Below, one piece after another: positions 52,314-62,315 of a DNA stretch of 64,000 nucleotides (positions are counted from its first letter, which is position 1; each line of letters starts with the position of its first letter). Source of the stretch: Pisaster brevispinus (taxonomy: Eukaryota > Echinodermata > Asteroidea > Forcipulatida > Asteriidae); the NCBI GenBank assembly GCA_023634235.1, contig JAMKCF010000003.1:18446742-18510741 (forward strand), given 5' to 3'. Position numbers and translations under genes: made by a program. Under the pieces are notes generated by a model that saw nothing but the letters and a program-made list of their open reading frames with translations, had not been told where the DNA came from and did no database searches.

Positions 52314-53567
52314 TTGTCTTTGCGTGGAACAGATAGCCCAGTGGTTGGGAGATAGTTTCTGGTGGATCGGGACCACGGTTCGAATCCATGCAAAGTCCTT
52401 GATTTACTTTTTCTTTTTTCCGAGTCTAAAGATTTGAATTATGATTTCACTTATGACTTAGGAATGTCATTTGTCTTTGCGTGGAACAGATAGCCCAGTG
52501 GTTGGGAGATAGTTTTTGGTGGATCGGGACCCCGGTTCGAATCCCGACAAGGTACTTGATTCACTTTTTCTTTTTTTTCTGAGTCTAAAGATTTGAATCA
52601 TGATTTCACTTTTGAGGTAGGAATGTCATTTGTCTTTGCGTGGAACAGATAGCCCAGTGGTTGGGAGATAGTTTCTGGTGGATCGGGACCCCGGTTCGAA
52701 TCCCGACAAGGTACTTGATTCACTTTTTCTTTTTTTCTGAGTCTAAAGATTTGAATCATGATTTCACTTTTGAGGTAGGAATTTCGCTTGTCTTTGCGTG
52801 GAACAGATAGCCCAGTGGTTGGGATATAGTTTCTGGTGGATCGGGACCACGGTTCGAATCCATGCAAAGTCCTTGATTTAATTTTTCTTTTTTCTGAGTC
52901 TAAAGATTTGAATCATGATTTCACTTATGAGGTAGGAATTTCGCTTGTCTTTGCGTGGAACAGATAGCCCAGTGGTTGGGAGATAGTTTCTGGTGGATCG
53001 GGACCACGGTTCGAACCCCGACAAGGTACTTGATTCACTTTTTGTTTTTTCTGAGTCTAAAGATTTGAATCATGATTTCACTTATGAGGTAAGAATTTCG
53101 CTTGTCTTTACGTGGAACAGATAGCCCAGTGGTTGGGAGATAATTTCTGGTGGATCGGTACCCCAGTTCGAATCCCGGCCGTGTCCTTGATCTTCTTTTT
53201 TTTTTTCTGAGTCTAAAGATTTGAATCGTGATTTCACTTATGAGGTAAGAATTTCGCATGTCTTTGCGTGGAACAGATAGTCCAGTGGTTGGGAGATAGT
53301 TTCTGGTGGATCGGGACCCCGGTTCGAATCCCGACAAGGTACTTGATTCACTTTTTCTTTTTTTTCTGAGTCTAAAGATTTGAATCATGATTTCACTTTT
53401 GAGGTAGGAATTTCGCTTGTCTTTGCGTGGAACAGATAGCCCAGTGGTTGGGATATAGTTTCTGGTGGATCAGGACGACGGTTCGAATCCTGGTAGGATC
53501 CTTGATCACTTTTTTCTGAGTCTAAAGATTTGAATCATGATTTCACTTATGAGGTAAGAATTTCGCT
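52314..53567 (+). repeat. 8-mer higher-order repeat, 1,254 bp, copy 2
   Basis: Tandem copy of 51060-52313. A partial third copy continues to about 53873, where GGAATGTCATTTG is replaced by GGAATTTCGCTTG. A few differences are visible, for example TTGATCACTTTTTTC for TTGATCCCTTTTTTC. Confidence 0.85.
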
Positions 53568-54990
53568 TGTCTTTGCGTGGAACAGATAGCCCAGTGGTTG
53601 GGAGATAGTTTCTGGTGGATCGGGACCACGGTTCGAATCCATGCAAAGTCCTTGATTTACTTTTTCTTTTTTCCGAGTCTAAAGATTTGAATTATGATTT
53701 CACTTATGACTTAGGAATGTCATTTGTCTTTGCGTGGAACAGATAGCCCAGTGGTTGGGAGATAGTTTTTGGTGGATCGGGACCCCGGTTCGAATCCCGA
53801 CAAGGTACTTGATTCACTTTTTCTTTTTTTTCTGAGTCTAAAGATTTGAATCATGATTTCACTTTTGAGGTAGGAATTTCGCTTGTCTTTGCGTGGAACA
53901 GATAGCCCAGTGGTTGGGATATAGTTTCTGGTGGATCGGGACCACGGTTCGAATCCATGCAAAGTCCTTGATTTACTTTTTCTTTTTTCCGAATCTAAAG
54001 ATTTGAATTATGATTTCACTTATGACTTAGGAATGTCATTGGTCTTTGCGTGGAACAGATAGCCCAGTGGTTGGGAGATAGTTTCTGGTGGATCGGGACC
54101 ACGGTTCGAATCCCGACAAGGTCCTTGATTCACTTTTTCTTTTTTCTTAGTCTAAAGATTTGAATCATGATTTCACTTATGAGGTAAGAATTTCGCTTGT
54201 CTTTGCGTGGAACAGATAGCCCAGTGGTTGGGAGATAATTTCTGGTGGATCAGTACCCCGGTTCGAATCCCGACAAGGTACTTGATTCACTTTTTCTTTT
54301 TTTTCTGAGTCTAAAGATTTGAATCATGATTTCACTTTTGAGGTAGGAATTTCGCTTGTCTTTGCGTGGAACAGATAGCCCAGTGGTTGGGACATAATTT
54401 CTGGTGGATCGGTACCCCGGTTCGAATCCCGGCAGTGTCCTTGATCTTCTTCTTTTTTTCTGAGTCTAAAGATTTGAATCATGATTTCACTTATAAGGTA
54501 GAAATTTCGCTTGTCTTTGCGTGGAACAGATAGCCCAGTGGTTGGGAGATAGTTTCTGGTGGATCGGGACCACGGTTCGAACCCCGACAAGGTACTTGAT
54601 TCACTTTTTGTTTTTTCTGAGTCTAAAGATTTGAATCATGATTTCACTTATGAGGTAAGAATTTCGCTTGTCTTTACGTGGAACAGATAGCCCAGTGGTT
54701 GGGAGATAGTTTCTGGTGGATCGGTACCCCGGTTCGAATCCCGGCCGTGTCCTTGATCTTCTTTTTTTTTTTCTGAGTCTAAAGATTTGAATCGTGATTT
54801 CACTTATGAGGTAAGAATTTCGCATGTCTTTGCGTGGAACAGATAGTCCAGTGGTTGGGAGATAGTTTCTGGTGGATCGGGACCACGGTTCGAATCCATG
54901 CAAAGTCCTTGACTTAATTTTTCCTTTTTTCCGAGTCTAAAGATTTGAATTATGATTTCACTTATGACTTAGGAATTTCGTTTGTCTTTG

Positions 54991-56168
54991 CGTGGAACAG
55001 ATAGCCCAGTGGTTGGGACATAATTTCTGGTGGATCGGTTCCCCGGTTCGAATCCCGGCAGTGTCCTTGATCTTCTTCTTTTTTTCTGAGTCTAAAGATT
55101 TGAATCATGATTTCACTTATGAGGTAAGAATTTCGCTTGTCTTTGCGTGGAACAGATAGCCCAATGGTTGGGAGATAGTTTCTGGTGGATCGGGATCACG
55201 GTTCGAATCCCGGCAAAGTCCTTGATTCACTTTTTCTTTTTTCTGAGTCTAAATATTTGAATCATGATTTCACTTATGAGGTAAGAATTTCGCTTGTCTT
55301 TGCGTGGAACAGATAGCCCAGTGGTTGGGAGATAGTTTCTGGTGGATCGGGATCACGGTTCGAATCCCGGCAAAGTCCTTGATTCACTTTTTCTTTGTTC
55401 TGAGTCTAAATATTTGAGTCATGATTTCACTTATGAGGTGAGAATATCGCATGGCTTGCGTGGAACAGATAGCCCAGTGGTTGGGAGATAGTTTCTGGTG
55501 GATCGGCACCCCGGTTCGAATCCCGGCAGTGTCCTTGATCCCCTTTTTCTTTTTTCTGAGTCTAAAGATTTGAATCATGATTTCACTTATGAGGTAGGAA
55601 TTTTGCTTGTCTTTGCGTGGAACAGATAGCCCAGTGGTTGGGAGATAGTTTCTGGTGGATCGGGACCACGGTTCGAACCCCGACAAGGTACTTGATTCAC
55701 TTTTTGTTTTTTTCTGAGTCTAAAGATTTGAATTATGATTTCACTTATGACTTAGGAATGTCATTTGTCTTTGCGTGGAACAGATAGCCCAGTGGTTGGG
55801 AGATAGTTTCTGGTGGATCGGGACCCCGGTTCGAATCCCGACAAGGTACTTGATTCACTTTTTCTTTTTTTCTGAGTCTAAAGATTTGAATCATGATTTC
55901 ACTTTTGAGGTAGGAATTTCGCTTGTCTTTGCGTGGAACAGATAGCCCAGTGGTTGGGATATAGTTTCTGGTGGATCGGGACCACGGTTCGAATCCATGC
56001 AAAGTCCTTGATTTACTTTTTCTTTTTTCTGAGTCTAAAGATTTGAATCATGATTTCACTTATGAGGTAGGAATTTCGCTTGTCTTTGCGTGGAACAGAT
56101 AGCCCAGTGGTTGGGAGATAGTTTCTGGTGGATCGGGACCACGGTTCGAACCCCGACAAGGTACTTGA
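54991..56168 (+). repeat. 1.2-kb block repeated 8,151 bp apart, copy 2
   Basis: Near-identical to 46840-48017. Being far from its partner and flanked by different monomers, it looks like gene conversion or the remnant of a much larger duplication whose interior was later reshuffled. Confidence 0.85.
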
Positions 56169-58136
56169 TTCACTTTTTCTTTTTTTTCTGAGTCTAAAGA
56201 TTTGAATCATGATTTCACTTTTGAGGTAGGAATTTCGCTTGTCTTTGCGTGGAACAGATAGCCCAGTGGTTGGGACATAATTTCTGGTGGATCGGTACCC
56301 CGGTTCGAATCCCGGCAGTGTCCTTGATCTTCTTTTTTTTTTTTTCTGAGTCTAAAGATTTGAATCGTGATTTCACTGATGAGGTAAGAATTTCGCATGT
56401 CTTTGCGTGGAACAGATAGTCCAGTGGTTGGGAGATAGTTTCTGGTGAATCGGGACCACGGTTCGAATCCATGCAAAGTCCTTGATTTACTTTTTCTTTT
56501 TTCCGAGTCTAAAGATTTGAATTATGATTTCACTTATGACTAAGGAATTTCTTTTGTCTTTGCGTGGAACAGATAGCCCAGTGGTTGGGAGATAGTTTCA
56601 GGTGGATCGGGACCACGGTTCGAATCCCGACAAGGTCCTTGATTCACTTTTTCTTTTTTCTGAGTCTAAAGATTTGAATCATGATTTCACTTATGAGGTA
56701 AGAATTTCGCTTGTCTTTGCGTGGAACAGATAGCCCAGTGGTTGGGAGATAGTTTCTGGTGGATCGGGACCCCGGTTCGAATCCCGGCAGTGTCATTGAT
56801 CCCCTTTTTCTTTTTTCTGAGTCTAAAGATTTGAATCATGATTTCACTTATGAGGTAGGAATTTCGCTTGTCTTTGCGTGGAACAGATAGCCCAGTGGTT
56901 GGGAGATAGTTTCTGGTGGATCGGGACCACGGTTCGAACCCCGACAAGGTACTTGATTCACTTTTTGTTTTTTCTGAGTCTAAAGATTTGAATCATGATT
57001 TCACTTATGAGGTAAGAATTTCGCTTGTCTTTACGTGGAACAGATAGCCCAGTGGTTGGGAGATAATTTCTGGTGGATCGGTACCCCGGTTCGAATCCCG
57101 GCCGTGTCCTTGATCTTCTTTTTCTTTTTTTTCTGAGTCTAAAGATTTGAATCGTGATTTCACTTATGAGGTAAGAATTTCGCATGTCTTTGCGTGGAAC
57201 AGATAGTCCAGTGGTTGGGAGATAGTTTCTGGTGGATCGGGACGCCGGTTCGAATCCCGACAAGGTACTTGATTCACTTTTTCATTTTTTCTGAGTCTAA
57301 AGATTTGAATCATGATTTCACTTATGAGGTAGGAATTTCGCTTGTCTTTGCGTGGAACAGATAGCCCAGTGGTTGGGAGATAGTTGTTGGTGGATCGGGA
57401 CCCCGGTTCGAATCCTGGTAGGATCCTTGATCCCTTTTTTTCTGAGTCTAAAGATTTTAATCATGATTTCACTTATGAGGTAAGAATTTCGCATGTCTTT
57501 GCGTGGAACAGATAGCCCAGTGGTTGGGATATAGTTTCTGGTGGATCGGGACCACGGTTCGAATCCATGCAAAGTCCTTGATTTACTTTTTCTTTTTTCC
57601 GAGTCTAAAGATTTGAATTATGATTTCACTTATGACCTAGGAATGTAATTTGTCTTTGCGTGGAACAGATAGCCCAGTGGTTGGGAGATAGTTTCTGGTG
57701 GATCGGGACCACGGTTCGAATCCCGACAAGGTCCTTGATTCACTTTTTCTTTTTTCTGAGTCTAAAGATTTGAATTATGATTTCACTTATAAGGTAAGAA
57801 TTTCGCTTGTCTTTGCGTGGAACAGATAGCCCAGTGGTTGGGAGATAATTTCTGGTGGATCGGTACCCCGGTTCGAATCCCGGCAGTGTCCTTGATCTTC
57901 TTTTTCTTTTTTTTCTGAGTCTAAAGATTTGAATCGTGATTTCACTTATGAGGTAGATATTTCGCTTGTCTTTGCGTGGAACAGATAGTCCAGTGGTTGG
58001 GAGATAGTTTCTGGTGGATCAGCACCACGGTTTGAATCCCGGTAGGGTCCTCGATCCCTTTTTCTTTTTTCTGAGTCTAACGATTTGAATCGTGATTTCA
58101 CTTATGAGGTAAGAATTTCGCTTGTCTTTGCGTAGA

Positions 58137-58795
58137 ACAGATAGCCCAGTGGTTGGCAGATAGTTTCTGGTGGATCGGTACCCCGGTTCGAATCCCGGCA
58201 GTGTCCTTGATCTTCTTTTTCTTTTTTTTCTGAGTCTAAAGATTTGAATCGTGATTTCACTTATGAGGTAAGAATTTCGCATGTCTTTGCGTGGAACAGA
58301 TAGTCCAGTGGTTGGGAGATAATTTCTGGTGGATCGGTACCCCGGTTCGAATCCCGGCAGTGTCCTTGATCTTCTTTTTCTTTTTTTCTGAGTCTAAAGA
58401 TTTGAATCGTGATTTCACTTATGAGGTAAGAATTTCGCATGTCTTTGCGTGGAACAGATAGTCTAGTGGTTGGGAGATAGTGTATGGTGGATCAGCACCA
58501 CGGTTTGAATCCCGCCAGGGTCCTCGATCCCCTTTTTCTTTTTTCTGAGTCTAAAGATTTGAATCATTATTTCACTTATGAGGTAAGAATTCCGCTTGTC
58601 TTTGCGTGGAACAGATAGCCCAGTGGTTGGGAGATAGTTTCTGGTGAATCGGGACCACGGTTCGAATCCATGCAAAGTCCTTGATTTACTTTTTCTTTTT
58701 TCCGAGTCTAAAGATTTGAATTATGATTTCACTTATGACTTAGGAATTTCGTTTGTCTTTGCGTGGAACAGATAGCCCAGTGGTTGGGAGATAGT
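58137..58795 (+). repeat. Block of about four monomers repeated at 788 bp, copy 1
   Basis: Carries GGTTGGCAGATAG, TAGTCTAGTGG, GATAGTGTATGGTGGATCAGCACC and GGTTTGAATCCCGCC, all repeated at 58925-59583. Confidence 0.8.
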
Positions 58796-58924
58796 TTCAG
58801 GTGGATCGGGACCACGGTTCAGATCCATGCAAAGTCCTTGATTTACTTTTTCTTTTTTCCGAGTCTAAAGATTTGAATTATGATTTCACTTATGACTTAG
58901 GAATGTAATTTGTCTTTGCGTGGA

Positions 58925-59583
58925 ACAGATAGCCCAGTGGTTGGCAGATAGTTTCTGGTGGATCGGTACCCCGGTTCGAATCCCGGCAGTGTCCTTGATC
59001 TTCTTTTTCTTTTTTTTCTGAGTCTAAAGATTTGAATCGTGATTTCACTTATGAGGTAAGAATTTCGCATGTCTTTGCGTGGAACAGATAGTCCAGTGGT
59101 TGGGAGATAATTTCTGGTGGATCGGTACCCCGGTTCGAATCCCGGCAGTGTCCTTGATCTTCTTTTTCTTTTTTTCTGAGTCTAAAGATTTGAATCGTGA
59201 TTTCACTTATGAGGTAAGAATTTCGCATGTCTTTGCGTGGAACAGATAGTCTAGTGGTTGGGAGATAGTGTATGGTGGATCAGCACCACGGTTTGAATCC
59301 CGCCAGGGTCCTCGATCCCCTTTTTCTTTTTTCTGAGTCTAAAGATTTGAATCATGATTTCACTTATGAGGTAAGAATTCCGCTTGTCTTTGCGTGGAAC
59401 AGATAGCCCAGTGGTTGGGAGATAGTTTCTGGTGAATCGGGACCACGGTTCGAATCCATGCAAAGTCCTTGATTTACTTTTTCTTTTTTCCGAGTCTAAA
59501 GATTTGAATTATGATTTCACTTATGACTAAGGAATTTCGTTTGTCTTTGCGTGGAACAGATAGCCCAGTGGTTGGGAGATAGT
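58925..59583 (+). repeat. Block of about four monomers repeated at 788 bp, copy 2
   Basis: Copy of 58137-58795 at a five-monomer offset; differences include CATGATTTC for CATTATTTC and GACTAAGG for GACTTAGG. Confidence 0.8.
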
Positions 59584-59711
59584 TTATGGTGGATCGGGAC
59601 CCCGGTTCGAATCCATGCCCAGTGGTTGGGATATAGTTTCTGGTGGATCGGGACCACGGTTCGAATCCATGCAAAGTCCTTGATTTACTTTTTCTTTTTT
59701 CCGAGTCTAAA
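59501..59711 (+). repeat. Expanded 211-bp monomer: A box, B box, partial A box, B box
   Basis: A normal A box (59561-59571) and B box (59604-59614) are followed, without a T tract, by CCATGCCCAGTGG, a fused second A-box region lacking its first bases, and a second B box at 59658-59668, then the usual terminator. The extra segment is 54 bp. If transcribed, it would make a dimeric tRNA-like RNA. A copy is at 60600-60810. Confidence 0.85.
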
Positions 59712-60182
59712 GATTTGAATTATGATTTCACTTATGACTTAGGAATGTAATTTGTCTTTGCGTGGAACAGATAGCCCCGTGGTTGGGAGATAGTTTATGG
59801 TGGATCGGAACCCCGGTTCGAATCCCGACAAGGTACTTGATTCGATTTTTCTTTTTTCTGAGTCTAAAGATTTGAATCATGATTTCACTTATGAGGTAAG
59901 AATTTCGCATGTCTTTGCGTGGAACAGATAGCCCAGTGGTTGGGATATAGTTTCTGGTGGATCGGGACCACGGTTCGAATCCATGCAAAGTCCTCGATCC
60001 CCTTTTTCTTTTTTCTGAGTCTAAAGATTTGAATCATGATTTCACTTATGAGGTAAGAATTCCGCTTGTCTTTGCGTGGAACAGATAGCCCAGTGGTTGG
60101 GAGATAGTTTCTGGTGGATCGGGACCACGGTTCGAATCCCGACAAGGTCCTTGATTCACTTTTTCTTTTTTCTGAGTCTACA

Positions 60183-60285
60183 GATTTGAATCATGATTTC
60201 ACTTATGAGGTAAGAATTTCGCTTGTCTTTGCGTGGAACAGATAGCCCAGTGGTTGGGAGATAGATTTTTTTTTCCGAGTCTAAA
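60183..60285 (+). repeat. Truncated 103-bp monomer with A box and T tract but no B box
   Basis: The A box (60243-60253) and GGGAGATAG are joined directly to nine Ts (60266-60274) and CCGAGTCTAAAG. The central segment and the entire B box are missing (54 bp). It cannot bind TFIIIC in the usual way. Confidence 0.85.
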
Positions 60286-60599
60286 GATTTGAATTATGAT
60301 TTCACTTATGACTTAGGAATTTCGTTTGTCTTTGCGTGGAACAGATAGCCCAGTGGTTGGGAGATAGTTTCAGGTGGATCGGGACCACGGTTCGAACCCC
60401 GACAAGGTACTTGATTAACTTTTTCTTTTTTCTGAGTCTAAAGATTTGAATCATGATTTCACTTATGACGTTAGAATTTCGGTTGTCTTTGCGTGAAACA
60501 GATAGCCCAGTGGTTGGGAGATAGTTTCTGGTGAATCGGGACCACGGTTCGAATCCATGCAAAGTCCTTGATTTACTTTTTCTTTTTTCCGAGTCTAAA

Positions 60600-60810
60600 G
60601 ATTTGAATTATGATTTCACTTATGACTAAGGAATTTCGTTTGTCTTTGCGTGGAACAGATAGCCCAGTGGTTGGGAGATAGTTTATGGTGGATCGGGACC
60701 CCGGTTCGAATCCATGCCCAGTGGTTGGGATATAGTTTCTGGTGGATCGGGACCACGGTTCGAATCCATGCAAAGTCCTTGATTTACTTTTTCTTTTTTC
60801 CGAGTCTAAA
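60600..60810 (+). repeat. Second copy of the expanded A-B-A'-B monomer
   Basis: Same fused junction (CCATGCCCAGTGG at about 60712-60724) as at 59501-59711, exactly 1,099 bp away. Confidence 0.85.
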
Positions 60811-61281
60811 GATTTGAATTATGATTTCACTTATGACTTAGGAATGTAATTTGTCTTTGCGTGGAACAGATAGCCCCGTGGTTGGGAGATAGTTTATGGT
60901 GGATCGGAACCCCGGTTCGAATCCCGACAAGGTACTTGATTCGATTTTTCTTTTTTCTGAGTCTAAAGATTTGAATCATGATTTCACTTATGAGGTAAGA
61001 ATTTCGCATGTCTTTGCGTGGAACAGATAGCCCAGTGGTTGGGATATAGTTTCTGGTGGATCGGGACCACGGTTCGAATCCATGCAAAGTCCTCGATCCC
61101 CTTTTTCTTTTTTCTGAGTCTAAAGATTTGAATCATGATTTCACTTATGAGGTAAGAATTCCGCTTGTCTTTGCGTGGAACAGATAGCCCAGTGGTTGGG
61201 AGATAGTTTCTGGTGGATCGGGACCACGGTTCGAATCCCGACAAGGTCCTTGATTCACTTTTTCTTTTTTCTGAGTCTACA

Positions 61282-61384
61282 GATTTGAATCATGATTTCA
61301 CTTATGAGGTAAGAATTTCGCTTGTCTTTGCGTGGAACAGATAGCCCAGTGGTTGGGAGATAGATTTTTTTTTCCGAGTCTAAA
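61282..61384 (+). repeat. Second copy of the B-box-less 103-bp monomer
   Basis: Same GATAGA-T9-CC junction as 60183-60285, 1,099 bp away. Confidence 0.85.
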
Positions 61385-62175
61385 GATTTGAATTATGATT
61401 TCACTTATGACTTAGGAATTTCGTTTGTCTTTGCGTGGAACAGATAGCCCAGTGGTTGGGAGATAGTTTCAGGTGGATCGGGACCACGGTTCGAACCCCG
61501 ACAAGGTACTTGATTAACTTTTTCTTTTTTCTGAGTCTAAAGATTTGAATCATGATTTCACTTATGACGTTAGAATTTCGGTTGTCTTTGCGTGAAACAG
61601 ATAGCCCAGTGGTTGGGAGATAGTTTCTGGTGGATCGGGACCACGGTTCGAATCCATGCAAAGTCCTTGATTTACTTTTTCTTTTTTCCGAGTCTAAAGA
61701 TTTGAATTATGATTTCACTTATGACTTAGGAATTTCGTTTGTCTTTGCGTGGAACAGATAGCCCAGTGGTTGGGAGATAGTTTCTGGTGAATCGGGACCA
61801 CGGTTCGAATCCATGCAAAGTCCTTGATTTACTTTTTCTTTTGTTCGAGTCTAAAGATTTGAATTATGATTTCACTTATGACTTAGGAATTTCGTTTGTC
61901 TTTGCGTGGAACAGATAGTCTAGTGGTTGGGAGATAGTGTATGGTGGATCAGCACCACGGTTTGAATCCCGCCAGGGTCCTCGATCCCCTTTTTCTTTTT
62001 TCTGAGTCTAAAGATTTGAATCATGATTTCACTTATGAGGTAAGAATTCCGCTTGTCTTTGCGTGGAACAGATAGCCCAGTGGTTGGGAGATAGTTTCTG
62101 GTGGATCGGGACCCCGGTTCGAATCCCGGCAGTGTCCTTGATCCCCTTTTTCTTTTTTCTGAGTCTAAAGATTTG

Positions 62176-62185
62176 AATCATGATT
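62176..62185. repeat. 10-bp palindrome AATCATGATT (representative)
   Basis: AATCATGATT is its own reverse complement and sits near the start of the monomer. It recurs in most copies; region-specific variants break it (GAATTATGATT in the right-hand domain, GAATCGTGATT, GAATCATTATT). It could be a site for a dimeric protein, but no binding protein can be named. With TTCGAA in the B box it gives two short palindromes per monomer about 100 bp apart. Confidence 0.6.
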
Positions 62186-62229
62186 TCAATTATGAGGTAG
62201 GAATTTCGCTTGTCTTTGCGTGGAACAGA

Positions 62230-62240
62230 TAGCCCAGTGG
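62230..62240 (+). promoter_or_regulatory. A-box-like element of Pol III type 2 promoter (representative)
   Basis: TAGCCCAGTGG matches the eukaryotic tRNA A-box consensus TRGYNNARNNGG (positions 8 to 19 of a tRNA). The same element recurs about every 157 bp. Variants seen include TAGCCTAGTGG, TAGCGTAGTGG, TAGTCCAGTGG, TAGCCCAAGTGG and TAGCCCAGTGGG. The sequence match is direct; function as a promoter is inferred. Confidence 0.7.
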
Positions 62241-62272
62241 TTGGGAGATAGTTTCTGGTGGATCGGGACCAC

Positions 62273-62283
62273 GGTTCGAATCC
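62273..62283 (+). promoter_or_regulatory. Perfect B box of Pol III type 2 promoter (representative)
   Basis: GGTTCGAATCC equals the B-box consensus GGTTCGANTCC, the main TFIIIC binding site of tRNA genes and tRNA-derived SINEs. It starts 43 bp after the A-box start, close to the spacing in an intron-less tRNA gene. It contains TTCGAA, a 6-bp palindrome repeated at monomer spacing. The element is intact in most monomers and altered in recognisable subclasses (GGTTGGAATCC, GGTTCTAATCC, GGTTTGAATCC, GATTCGAATCC, GGTTCGAACCC). Confidence 0.8.
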
Positions 62284-62303
62284 CGACAAGGTCCTTGATT
62301 AAC

Positions 62304-62315
62304 TTTTTCTTTTTT
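62304..62315 (+). terminator. Oligo-T tract, likely Pol III terminator (representative)
   Basis: TTTTTCTTTTTT lies about 20 bp beyond the B box on the same strand. Runs of four or more T on the coding strand terminate RNA polymerase III. Practically every monomer keeps at least one T5 run here while the tract length varies (T5-C-T6, T9 to T14, TTTTGTTTTTTT), so the tract, not its exact sequence, is conserved. Slippage in the tract explains most monomer length variation. Confidence 0.6.

Larger units (their letters stand above)
59403..60501 (+). repeat. Heptamer higher-order repeat, 1,099 bp, copy 1
   Basis: Contains two rearranged monomers (59501-59711 expanded, 60183-60285 truncated) whose +54 and -54 bp cancel, so total length stays at seven monomers. 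The whole unit is repeated at 60502-61600. Confidence 0.85.
60502..61600 (+). repeat. Heptamer higher-order repeat, 1,099 bp, copy 2
   Basis: Nearly identical tandem copy of 59403-60501, including both rearranged monomers with the same junctions. The rearrangements therefore predate the duplication. Confidence 0.85.
62218..62308 (+). ncRNA. Candidate tRNA-like Pol III transcript (representative, hypothetical)
   Basis: If the A and B boxes recruit TFIIIC/TFIIIB, transcription would start about 10-12 bp upstream of the A box and end in the T tract, giving an RNA of roughly 90 nt per monomer. A D-arm-like hairpin CCC-AGTGGTT-GGG can form. The T arm is imperfect in the consensus, and neither a 7-bp acceptor stem nor an anticodon stem could be drawn, so it is not a functional tRNA. 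A competing hairpin pairs TCGGGA (62263-62268) with TCCCGA (62281-62286) around a 12-nt loop holding most of the B box. No evidence of expression is available from sequence. Confidence 0.3.

Noticed and set aside
60266..60274. Poly-T tract at the truncated monomer as a retroposon tail
   Set aside because: It is the ordinary T tract of the monomer, joined to the A-box region by a 54-bp deletion, and is followed by the usual CCGAGTCTAAAG.
62270..62290. CENP-B box (nTTCGnnnnAnnCGGGn) around GGTTCGAATCCCGG
   Set aside because: TTCG is present, but the required A and the CGGG do not fall at the right spacing on either strand in the consensus or the main variants.
62223..62295. Functional tRNA gene in each monomer
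   Set aside because: A box, B box, spacing and a D-arm-like hairpin fit, but no 7-bp acceptor stem and no anticodon stem with a 7-nt loop can be drawn, and the T stem has a mismatch in the consensus.
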